This document shows positions 1-6,883 of a DNA stretch of 64,000 nt, piece after piece. The notes under the pieces are model-generated. The model worked only from the letters and a program-made list of their open reading frames with translations, was not told where the DNA came from and made no database searches. Position numbers and translations under genes: made by a program. The number at the start of each line of letters is the position of its first letter. Within the stretch, counting starts at the first letter, position 1. Origin of the DNA: JAKAGZ01 sp964595355 (lineage in GTDB: Bacteria; Bacteroidota; Ignavibacteria; Ignavibacteriales; Ignavibacteriaceae); NCBI GenBank assembly GCA_964595355.1, contig CAZQQD010000002.1, positions 10,120 through 74,119 of the forward strand, written 5' to 3'.

Positions 1-364
1 TGTCTTCAAGCGATGAGAACAGATGACTAATGTACTGGTAGGTTATATTTAAATTTTCCGAAAGGTATTTTGAAAAATTAAATTTTTCTAATGAGCCGGG
101 CTTACCATTTTGGATTTTTTCAATTATTAAAGTTTTTATCTTTTCAACCAGTTTACCCTGTTTATTGTCTAGCAATTCGAAACCATTAATTTCCAGACTT
201 TTTTTGATTTCATCTATATTTAAAGGTTTGTTATTAACTTCGATTATAGCTTCACCAAGTTCTACTTTGACAACATTTAAGCCAAATTTATGTAATTCAT
301 CATTAACTACTTTTATACATCTCGGGCAGACCATATTTTTTATATAAAGAGTTTGTGTTTCCAT
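1..364 (-). CDS. AraC-type regulator with N-terminal HMA-like CxxC domain (partial, 3' end outside window)
   Basis: The minus-strand frame starts at the ATG complementary to 362-364 and stays open to the window edge, so about 121 N-terminal residues are visible. It begins METQTLYIKNMVCPRC, a heavy-metal-associated-like fold with a CxxC pair, followed by a linker and then a helical segment (KYLSENLNITYQYISHLFSS) that resembles the start of an AraC helix-turn-helix. The combination of an MVCxRC domain with an AraC DNA-binding domain is known from FCB-group regulators. The DNA-binding half lies mostly outside the window, so the family call is an inference. A perfect inverted repeat at 376-405 lies just upstream of the start codon and may be its operator. 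Confidence 0.6.
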   Translation of the reverse strand, partial: METQTLYIKNMVCPRCIKVVNDELHKFGLNVVKVELGEAIIEVNNKPLNIDEIKKSLEINGFELLDNKQGKLVEKIKTLIIEKIQNGKPGSLEKFNFSKYLSENLNITYQYISHLFSSLED

Positions 365-375
365 TTAGAGACCAA

Positions 376-405
376 TTATATTACAGCCAAGATACTGTAA
401 TATAA
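376..405. repeat. 11-bp perfect inverted repeat upstream of the AraC-type gene
   Basis: TTATATTACAG (376-386) and CTGTAATATAA (395-405) are exact inverse complements separated by 8 bases. The repeat ends 11 bases before the start codon of the minus-strand regulator. It could be an operator for autoregulation or an RNA hairpin in the 5' leader. Confidence 0.5.
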
Positions 406-461
406 ACTATAATGACAATGGAAAAATAAGGACTTGAAGGAATTATTTGGATAAGATGGGG

Positions 462-890
462 TCAATCAGCTGTGGCAGTCTTAACTCTTAATTTGTGCAT
501 AGTACTAGGATCATCATTAGAATAGAAGCTATAAATATTAAAGACCTCATTTGCAGATTTCTTTTGTGGTTTTGGGATTACATAGTCATTATTGACCTCT
601 TCAGGTACAGGCTCTTTTATAAGGTTGTTTGATTTAAGGATATTTTCTCCCTGATTAATTTCATTCAGTACTCTAAATTTTGAATTGTCTGATTTATTAT
701 CTTCTTCCACTTCTTGCGAGTCGTGAACTTCTAAAATCAGGCTGGAATCAAATATCCTCGGCTCTCTTTGATAAGGCTTTACACAGTTTCTATTTTTAAT
801 TTTGTAGACTACAAAGGAAATTACAAATGTGATAGATGTCAATAATGCAAAAATACCTAGTGAGGCCTTAATAATTGGTATTAGTTCCAT
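462..890 (-). CDS. hypothetical single-pass membrane protein
   Basis: This 142-residue protein has one hydrophobic segment at about residues 7-30, then a basic stretch (YKIKNRN) that suggests an N-out or N-terminal anchor with a cytoplasmic tail. The remainder is polar, acidic and low in complexity, with no motif I recognise. AAGGGA just upstream of the ATG is a reasonable ribosome-binding site. Function is unknown. Confidence 0.6.
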   Translation of the reverse strand: MELIPIIKASLGIFALLTSITFVISFVVYKIKNRNCVKPYQREPRIFDSSLILEVHDSQEVEEDNKSDNSKFRVLNEINQGENILKSNNLIKEPVPEEVNNDYVIPKPQKKSANEVFNIYSFYSNDDPSTMHKLRVKTATAD

Positions 891-1260
891 GTTTTCCCTT
901 AAAGATAATTAATATCCCCATTTCTTTTAGAATTTCAACAATTTTGGTGCCACAGAACATACCTTTCCTAATAATGCATTTTTGGTGCAAAATAAACACA
1001 AAAGGTCATAATTTTTTATCATTTTGAGACATAACTCCATAGCCGGGTAGAAAAGATACAGAAAAATGAGCAAAAATTAGTTGGTTATAGACTATTTTGT
1101 CCATTTTCTGTTTAAAAATGATTAAATATAAAAGATCCTATTTAAGAACAGAAATAGGAGTAGGGAGTCCCTGATAAGTTGATTTTACAGGAAATGTTTG
1201 ATAATTTAACTCTCTAATTTATAAAGACTTATAAATTATTAATAATCAAAAGGTGGCAAT
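891..1260. other. Intergenic region upstream of the HU gene
   Basis: This 370-base AT-rich divergent region separates the minus-strand membrane protein from the HU gene and must hold promoters for both. TTTTGGTGC occurs twice as a direct repeat (942-950 and 980-988). A 10-bp inverted repeat lies at 1215-1238, close to the HU start. I see no further gene. Confidence 0.5.
1215..1238. repeat. 10-bp inverted repeat in the HU leader
   Basis: TAATTTATAA (1215-1224) and TTATAAATTA (1229-1238) form a perfect inverted repeat around AGAC. It ends 22 bases before the HU start codon, so it is either a protein-binding site (possibly HU autoregulation) or a leader hairpin. Confidence 0.45.
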
Positions 1261-1557
1261 ATGACCAAAGCAGATATTGTCGATAAGGTTGCATCTGGAA
1301 CGGGCTTAACAAAACTGGAAACTGAAGCTATTATTGAAGGCTTTTTCAAGACAGTTATTGAATCTCTGAAAGAAGGCAAAGGAATTGAGATAAGAGGATT
1401 TGGAAGTTATAAAGTAAAAAAGAAAAATGCCCGTCAGGCACGAAACCCTAAAACGGGAGAATCAGTCTTTGTGCCCGAACATTATGTGCCGACTTTTAAA
1501 TTTTCAAAAGATTTTAAAGAAATGGTCAACAAAGGAATGAAAGAACGGGAGCAGTAA
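1261..1557 (+). CDS. HU/IHF-family DNA-binding protein
   Basis: This 98-residue protein matches the usual HU/IHF length. The N-terminal helices (MTKADIVDKVASGTGL) are followed by the beta-arm signature GFGSYKVKKKNARQARNPKTGE at about residues 46-67, with the conserved RNPKTGE arm containing the intercalating proline. It would act as a dimeric nucleoid protein that bends DNA. The ribosome-binding site is AAAGGTGG. The C-terminus (KGMKEREQ) is slightly longer than in classical HU. The next gene starts 5 bases downstream, so the two are probably cotranscribed. Confidence 0.95.
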   Translation: MTKADIVDKVASGTGLTKLETEAIIEGFFKTVIESLKEGKGIEIRGFGSYKVKKKNARQARNPKTGESVFVPEHYVPTFKFSKDFKEMVNKGMKEREQ

Positions 1558-1562
1558 TAAAT

Positions 1563-2456
1563 ATGTTCAAGTTTTGTCCTGAGTGTGGCATTAAACTGGA
1601 CAAAGAATTTAAATTTTGTCCTGAATGTGGTGTTAAGCTGGAAAATTTGAATCAGCAAAATTCTTTTGATAATGAAACAAAAGAAGTGGTTGTTTGCAAT
1701 AATTGTGGTGAAGAAAACAGCACTGAAAATGTAGTTTGTGCAGGCTGTGGAATAAGGTTGAAGGATAAAGCAGAAGTCAAAAATAAAAATATTGAGACTT
1801 CACCGGTAGAAAAGAAAAAATCGCATCACCATCATAAGAAAAAATCAAAGCAAAACAGTACTTCCAAAGGAAATCAGCGACAGTCTCAACAGAAAACTTT
1901 AAATAAGAAAGAGCTTTATATTATAACCGGAATACTGTTGGTGGCTGTAGTCCTGATACTAAGTTTTTCCGGCGTACTTGATTCAAAAAAAATCACTGAA
2001 ACCAATGTGGGAGTAAACCAAGGTGAAGGATCCGGTGTAAATCTAAATAATATTCAAAAAATAAATGACCTGGAAGCCCATGTAAAAGCAAATCCAGATG
2101 ATAAAGAATCGTTGCTTGCTTTAGCACATCTAAAAAATGATTCAGGTTTGTATGAACAGGCAATAATAAATTACAAACAATACCTTAAAATGCAACCTGG
2201 TGATGCTGATGCAAGAGTAGATATGGGCGTTTGTTATTACAACCTTGGTGATTTTAATACTGCTATCAGTGAAATGGAAAGTGCCTTAAAATATAATCCT
2301 CGCCATCAGATAGCATTTTTAAATTTAGGAATTGTAAACTTATCAGCTGGAAATTTAGAAAAGTCAAAAGAGTGGCTGAACAAAGCCGTTAATCAAAACC
2401 CAAACAATGATATTGGCAAAAGAGCTAAGGAATTATTAGAATCACATACAAAATAA
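1563..2456 (+). CDS. zinc-ribbon and TPR membrane protein
   Basis: This 297-residue protein begins with two near-identical zinc-ribbon half-sites in tandem (FKFCPECGIKLDKE then FKFCPECGVKLEN, residues 2-28). A third Cys4 set follows (CNNCGEEN...CAGCG, about 45-62). Next comes a Lys/His-rich linker with SHHHHKKKSK at about 86-95, then one transmembrane helix at about 118-138. The rest, about 165-290, is a set of three or so TPR repeats (NDSGLYEQAIINYKQYLK and so on) that should lie outside the cytoplasm. It is probably an adaptor tied to the upstream HU gene by cotranscription; its partner is unknown. Confidence 0.8.
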   Translation: MFKFCPECGIKLDKEFKFCPECGVKLENLNQQNSFDNETKEVVVCNNCGEENSTENVVCAGCGIRLKDKAEVKNKNIETSPVEKKKSHHHHKKKSKQNSTSKGNQRQSQQKTLNKKELYIITGILLVAVVLILSFSGVLDSKKITETNVGVNQGEGSGVNLNNIQKINDLEAHVKANPDDKESLLALAHLKNDSGLYEQAIINYKQYLKMQPGDADARVDMGVCYYNLGDFNTAISEMESALKYNPRHQIAFLNLGIVNLSAGNLEKSKEWLNKAVNQNPNNDIGKRAKELLESHTK

Positions 2457-2470
2457 ATTGGAGGTAACTA

Positions 2471-2566
2471 ATGCCTTGCGGCAAAAAAAGGAAACGTCAT
2501 AAAATGGCGACCCACAAAAGGAAAAAAAGACTGAGAAAAAATAGGCATAAAAAAAGAGCCAGATAA
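2471..2566 (+). CDS. AURKAIP1/COX24-domain small ribosomal-protein-like peptide
   Basis: This 31-residue ORF, MPCGKKRKRHKMATHKRKKR and onward to RHKKRAR, consists almost entirely of Lys, Arg and His. It has a strong ribosome-binding site (GGAGGT, six bases upstream). It matches the short FCB-group proteins annotated as AURKAIP1/COX24 domain-containing. These relate to the mitochondrial small-subunit protein mS38 and to the tiny extra ribosomal protein bS22 of actinobacteria (known families; the assignment here is by pattern). Its likely role is a small-subunit rRNA-binding peptide. It sits between the TPR gene and tRNA-Thr. Confidence 0.8.
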   Translation: MPCGKKRKRHKMATHKRKKRLRKNRHKKRAR

Positions 2567-2633
2567 TTTTTCAATTTTTTATTGATGGGCAGGTGTTATG
2601 TTACATTTGCCTATTTTTTTTATACTATTGCAA

Positions 2634-2706
2634 GCCATCTTAGCTCAGCTGGTAGAGCAAATCATTCGTAATGATTAGGTCGCCGGTTCGAATCCGGCAG
2701 ATGGCT
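2634..2706 (+). tRNA. tRNA-Thr (anticodon CGT)
   Basis: The sequence folds as a full cloverleaf. The acceptor stem is GCCATCT/AGATGGC, the D stem GCTC/GAGC, the anticodon stem AATCA/TGATT with loop TTCGTAA (anticodon CGT at 2667-2669), and the T stem GCCGG/CCGGC with loop TTCGAAT. The discriminator is T2706 and the CCA end is not encoded. Confidence 0.95.
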
Positions 2707-3133
2707 CACCCTTAAAGAGACCTACCACAAAAGTATTTTTGAAACTTAATTTTATGTTTTGAATAACTAAGTGATGGAATATTTAATGTCACAAAAAATT
2801 TTTTCAGATTGCAAATAAAAAATATGGTTTAACATCAAATTATTTTTTATCAATCAAACTCAACTCCGATTCAATAAGAGATCTTTCCTGGTAATTTACT
2901 TTAATGTTCAAAGTAATATTTAATTTGTTTACATTACCCATACATCAGTTTTTATATTAAATATTTTAAAGAAAATTGATAAAGTATTTTATCGGCTGCA
3001 TTTAATTAATCTCCCCAAAACCCCTCTATTTAATCTCTTTCATTTATAAGAATTTACCTGATCCCTTAAAGTAATCTCTTAAGTATTTAAAATCGTTATT
3101 TGGGAAACTTGTGGAGAAAGTTGAAAAAACTTC

Positions 3134-3162
3134 TTGACAATTGACAATAATTTCCCTTATTT
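3134..3162 (+). promoter_or_regulatory. Candidate mraZ (dcw) promoter
   Basis: TTGACA occurs at 3134-3139 and again at 3141-3146. The first is 17 bases from TTATTT at 3157-3162, a plausible -35/-10 pair. The element runs directly into the MraZ boxes, which is how MraZ-repressed promoters are built in other bacteria. Confidence 0.45.
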
Positions 3163-3187
3163 TGGGGAGTAGTGGGGAATTGTGGTG
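3163..3187 (+). promoter_or_regulatory. MraZ box: three direct repeats with 10-bp period
   Basis: TGGGG (3163-3167), TGGGG (3173-3177) and TGGTG (3183-3187) repeat exactly every 10 bases. MraZ of E. coli and other bacteria binds TGGGN direct repeats spaced in this way upstream of its own gene (known). This points to autoregulation of the whole cluster by MraZ. Confidence 0.8.
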
Positions 3188-3212
3188 AAAAAGACCAAAT
3201 AAGGATTTAAGC

Positions 3213-3650
3213 TTGTTTAGAGGACAATTTACATACTCAGTAGATGCAAAAGGAAGAGTAAGCATCCCTGCAAAACTTCGTAAACATGTTTCGCCTGGGG
3301 CAAACGATACTTTTGTAATGACCAGGGGAACAGGAAAGTGTATCGATGTTTATCCACTCGATCAATGGCTTGTCTTCGAAAAGAAACTTGAAGAGTTAAA
3401 TCCGTTCGATCCACAGAAGGCAAAATTCATTAGAATGATTTTACAACACGCAGCTGAAGATACACTGGATTCGCAATCAAGAATTTTAATTCCTCAGACA
3501 CTATTGGAATACTCAGGCATTAAAAAAGAAGTGATCATCCTTGGTGCATTAAAAAAAATTGAAATTTGGAATCCGAAAGAATTTGATGAGTATCTGAAGT
3601 CAACTAAAGAAACTTACGAAGAAATTGCAGCTAAAGTAATGGCGCCGTGA
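3213..3650 (+). CDS. mraZ: transcriptional regulator MraZ
   Basis: This 145-residue protein has two SpoVT/AbrB-like half-domains, each with the DxxxR signature: DAKGRVSIPAKLR at about residues 11-23 and DSQSRILIPQTLL at about 87-99. MraZ forms a ring-shaped oligomer that represses the dcw operon through repeats upstream of its own gene. The start is TTG at 3213, with AAGGA nine bases upstream; the family's conserved MFRGQ N-terminus begins exactly there and no ATG fits. It overlaps rsmH by one base if rsmH starts at ATG 3650. Confidence 0.95.
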   Translation: MFRGQFTYSVDAKGRVSIPAKLRKHVSPGANDTFVMTRGTGKCIDVYPLDQWLVFEKKLEELNPFDPQKAKFIRMILQHAAEDTLDSQSRILIPQTLLEYSGIKKEVIILGALKKIEIWNPKEFDEYLKSTKETYEEIAAKVMAP

Positions 3651-4573
3651 TGGAGTCACATCATACGCCGGTTTTATTAAACGAAAGTATTGAATACCTG
3701 ATAACTGATAAATCAGGTATTTATTTTGATGGAACTTTAGGGTTTGGCGGACATTCGGAACAAATGTTAAAAAAATTAAATGATGATGCGTTACTCATAG
3801 CAACCGATGTGGATTTAGATGCATTTAACTTTACGAAAAAAAAATTTAATGAAGAAAAGAGAATGAGAATTTACAATTTCAATTTTGCCCAAATAGGACC
3901 AATATCCAAAATTGAATTGGTGCAACAATTCACAGGAATCTTTGCTGATCTGGGAGTATCATCTTTTCAACTTGATAATCCGAGTTCTGGTTTTACATAT
4001 CAGAAAGAAGCAGAGTTAGATCTTAGAATGGATAAATCAAAAGCAGTTAGCGCAGCAGATATTGTTAATTCATTTTCTGAAGAAGACATTGCAAATATTA
4101 TTTACGAATATGGTGAAGAAAGAAACTCAAGAAAGATAGCGAGCAAAATATTACAGAGTAGAACAGCTAAAAAGATTGTTTCGACTAAACAATTGAGAGA
4201 AATTATTTCTGAGATTACACCTGAAAGATTTTTGGTAAAAACGTTATCAAGAGTATTCCAGGCTCTTCGTATTTATGTAAATGATGAGCTTGGTGTTTTA
4301 AAGACCTTTTTGAATGATTCCGTCTCGTTACTTAAAATGGGTGGAAGAATAGTTATTCTGTCTTATCACTCTCTGGAAGACAGGATAGTTAAAGAACATT
4401 TTAGGTACGAAACACTTGATTGCATTTGTCCAAAGGACTTTCCGGTTTGTAAATGTGACAAAGAACAGAGGTTAAACATATTAACGAAGAAACCTGTTGT
4501 ACCCTCTGAGAATGAAATAAGAAGTAACATTCGTGCACGAAGTGCTAAACTAAGAGTTGCGGAGAGAGTATGA
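3650..4573 (+). CDS. rsmH: 16S rRNA (cytosine(1402)-N(4))-methyltransferase
   Basis: This S-adenosylmethionine-dependent enzyme methylates N4 of C1402 in the 16S rRNA decoding site. Visible motifs are the N-terminal HHTPVLLNESIEYL, the SAM loop GTLGFGGHSEQML at about residues 28-40, and SYHSLEDRIVK near residue 240. The C-terminal region has a Cys cluster (CICPKDFPVCKCDKE) typical of the family. The ATG at 3650 overlaps the mraZ stop as TGATG, favouring it over the in-frame GTG at 3647. Length of 307 residues is normal. Confidence 0.95.
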   Translation: MESHHTPVLLNESIEYLITDKSGIYFDGTLGFGGHSEQMLKKLNDDALLIATDVDLDAFNFTKKKFNEEKRMRIYNFNFAQIGPISKIELVQQFTGIFADLGVSSFQLDNPSSGFTYQKEAELDLRMDKSKAVSAADIVNSFSEEDIANIIYEYGEERNSRKIASKILQSRTAKKIVSTKQLREIISEITPERFLVKTLSRVFQALRIYVNDELGVLKTFLNDSVSLLKMGGRIVILSYHSLEDRIVKEHFRYETLDCICPKDFPVCKCDKEQRLNILTKKPVVPSENEIRSNIRARSAKLRVAERV

Positions 4574-4899
4574 AAAAAAATTCGAAATCTAAAATTGCCT
4601 CAGCTCTCTTTCTACTGATAGTTTTTACTCTATTGGGGCTTGGATATGTAAGTGTGAAACTAAAGTGCGAAGCTATGATAAAAGAAAAATTTTTGTTAGG
4701 AGAAAAACTGAAAGCCATTAGCAATCATAATACTGCCTTATTGGGTCAGAGACAGGATTTAACGTCAGAAGAGAGAATTGTTGAAATTGCTAAAAACGAA
4801 CTGGGAATGGTAGTAGATACACGACCACAGATGAAGGTGAAAGTTAATAAAAAGAAGATAGATAAAATTGATAAAATATTGAAAAAGAAATATGAATAG
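4570..4899 (+). CDS. ftsL: cell division protein FtsL-like
   Basis: This 109-residue protein has a short basic cytoplasmic tail, one transmembrane helix at about residues 9-28 and an extracytoplasmic segment predicted to form a coiled coil. It carries SEERIVEIAKNELGM, the conserved end of FtsL/DivIC proteins. It should join FtsQ and a DivIC/FtsB partner in the divisome and help activate FtsW-FtsI. It overlaps rsmH by ATGA and ftsI by 8 bases. Sequence conservation is low in this family, so the call also rests on position and topology. Confidence 0.8.
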   Translation: MKKNSKSKIASALFLLIVFTLLGLGYVSVKLKCEAMIKEKFLLGEKLKAISNHNTALLGQRQDLTSEERIVEIAKNELGMVVDTRPQMKVKVNKKKIDKIDKILKKKYE

Positions 4900-6883
4900 C
4901 TCAAGAGCAATTATTATAACAGTTTTTGTCTTATTGCTTTTTATTGCTTTAGTAATCAAACTGGTTGATATCCAGATTGTAAAGAGTGAAGAGCTCAAAT
5001 ATTATGCTCAAAGACAGCAAACCAATTTAGAAAAGATTGATGCTGAAAGAGGGTTAATCTATGATAGAAATAACGTGTTACTCGTTTATAATAGAAACGA
5101 CTATTCATTTTATCTTGATTTAAGAATGGTCTCCAAATCTGGGAAAGATAAAATTGCGCAGAAATTTTCTTCAATATTCGGCAGAAGTAAGAATTATTAC
5201 TATAACCTGATGAGTGATTCAGGAAAAACGATTTGTTTGGAAAAAAAGGCTCCGGGCCAGAAGGCTTTTCAGCTTACAAACTTTAAAATAAACGGATTGT
5301 TTTATAGAGAAGATCCAACCAGGGTTTATCACTATGATGATGTGGCTTCACATGTTCTTGGATTTGTAGGCAACGATGGTCAGGGTGTAAACGGCATCGA
5401 AAGATCTTTTAACAAACAACTAAGCGGTGAAGATGGAACACGTCTGGTTGAAAGAGACGCTGTGGGAGATATGATTACAATATCCGAAGAAGAAACCAAA
5501 CCCGCAGTACCGGGTGATAATTTAGTTTTAACTATTAATAAAACCTATCAGTCAATTCTCGAAGAAGAACTTAAGAATGGTTTGTCCACTTACGGCGGAG
5601 TATCTGCGGTTGGAATTATTATGGACCCGAATACCGGGGAAATACTCGCACTTGCAAATATGAATGATTACAATCCAAACGAATATTGGAATTATACCGA
5701 TGACGAAAGAAGAGACAAAGCAGTAACCGACACTTATGAACCTGGTTCTACGTTTAAAGGAATTTCGATGTCGGCATTGCTTGATCAAAATCTTGTAAAT
5801 GAAAATCAAAAAGTATATGTCGAAAATGGAAAGTATAGATTTAGAAATGTCACCATTTATGATACGCACGAACACACATGGCTTACTGCAAAAGGAGTTG
5901 TGGAAGAATCAAGCAATATTGGAATGACAAAACTAGTTCAGAATATCGACGATGATTTGTTCTATAAATATGTGCGTGCGTTTGGTTTTGGAAATTATAC
6001 GTCAATCGATCTTCCCGGTGAAGTAAAGGGCAAGTTGAAAAAACCAAATGAATGGTCGGCAATTACTAAAGCATATATGTCTTTTGGATACGAAATTGCT
6101 GTTACTCCCATACAAATGATCACGGCATATTCTGCAATTATAAATGGTGGAATTTTGTACCAACCGCAAATTATTAAAAAAGTTGTTGCGCACGACGGGA
6201 CAGTATTAACTGAAAATACACCGAAAGAAATCAGAAGAGTTATTTCTTCCAAAACATCTGCAGATATGAGAAATATTTTTGTAGGTGTTGTAAATAAAGG
6301 GACGGGAAAAAATGCTAAGCTGGATTTTATAACTGTGGGCGGTAAAACAGGAACTTCTCAAAGACTGGTGAACGGCAGCTATTCAAAAACAAACTATAAT
6401 TCTTCTTTCATTGGATTTTTCCCAGCTGATGATCCTAAAATAATCTGCTTTGTATTAGTTAATTCTCCTAAAAAAGGAAGGTATGGAGGACAGGTTGCTG
6501 CACCAATTTTCAAAAATGTTGCACAAAGAATTATAAATACAGATGTAAACTATTTTGAAGAGCAACCAGAAGATAAACAAAATAATGTGAAGGTTGTTTT
6601 TACAAGCAATAAGCAGGAAGATAAACAAATACCCTCTACACAACCAACTAAAATTTTGACAAATGATCTAAACTCTTTTTCGAAAAGTAAAATGCCAGAT
6701 CTTTCTAACTATAGCTTACGAGACGGTATAAAGATTTTAAGTGAACTGGGAATTAAATATAGAGTTAATGGCTCAGGTGTAATTGTTTCACAAAGTATTA
6801 AACCCGGAGAAAAAATTTCGAAAGGACTGGTCTGCAATTTGGATTGCAAAGAAGTTCAAATTAATGGTGCATCAGTTTATTGA
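4892..6883 (+). CDS. ftsI: division-specific penicillin-binding protein with PASTA domain
   Basis: This 663-residue septal peptidoglycan transpeptidase has an N-terminal membrane anchor at about residues 5-25 and a pedestal domain. The transpeptidase domain carries the three class B motifs: STFK at about 286, SSN at about 341 and KTGT at about 486. After a low-complexity linker, a single PASTA-like domain fills about residues 600-655 (KMPDLSNYSLRDGIKILSELG). It would cross-link septal peptidoglycan together with FtsW. A C-terminal PASTA module is usual in Gram-positive PBP2x and in some FCB members but absent from E. coli FtsI. Confidence 0.93.
   Translation: MNSSRAIIITVFVLLLFIALVIKLVDIQIVKSEELKYYAQRQQTNLEKIDAERGLIYDRNNVLLVYNRNDYSFYLDLRMVSKSGKDKIAQKFSSIFGRSKNYYYNLMSDSGKTICLEKKAPGQKAFQLTNFKINGLFYREDPTRVYHYDDVASHVLGFVGNDGQGVNGIERSFNKQLSGEDGTRLVERDAVGDMITISEEETKPAVPGDNLVLTINKTYQSILEEELKNGLSTYGGVSAVGIIMDPNTGEILALANMNDYNPNEYWNYTDDERRDKAVTDTYEPGSTFKGISMSALLDQNLVNENQKVYVENGKYRFRNVTIYDTHEHTWLTAKGVVEESSNIGMTKLVQNIDDDLFYKYVRAFGFGNYTSIDLPGEVKGKLKKPNEWSAITKAYMSFGYEIAVTPIQMITAYSAIINGGILYQPQIIKKVVAHDGTVLTENTPKEIRRVISSKTSADMRNIFVGVVNKGTGKNAKLDFITVGGKTGTSQRLVNGSYSKTNYNSSFIGFFPADDPKIICFVLVNSPKKGRYGGQVAAPIFKNVAQRIINTDVNYFEEQPEDKQNNVKVVFTSNKQEDKQIPSTQPTKILTNDLNSFSKSKMPDLSNYSLRDGIKILSELGIKYRVNGSGVIVSQSIKPGEKISKGLVCNLDCKEVQINGASVY

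Larger units (their letters stand above)
2707..3212. other. Intergenic region upstream of mraZ
   Basis: This 506-base AT-rich gap lies between tRNA-Thr and mraZ. Its last 80 bases hold the mraZ promoter and MraZ boxes, described separately. In the rest I find no convincing ORF, RNA gene or repeat. Confidence 0.5.

Noticed and set aside
3100..3120. TGGGA and TGGAG upstream of the main MraZ boxes as possible extra repeats
   Set aside because: They are 11 bases apart and out of register with the 10-base series, so not counted as MraZ sites.
5552..6252. Overlapping minus-strand frames of 107 and 85 residues inside ftsI
   Set aside because: They lie opposite conserved transpeptidase motifs and have no motif or start signal of their own.
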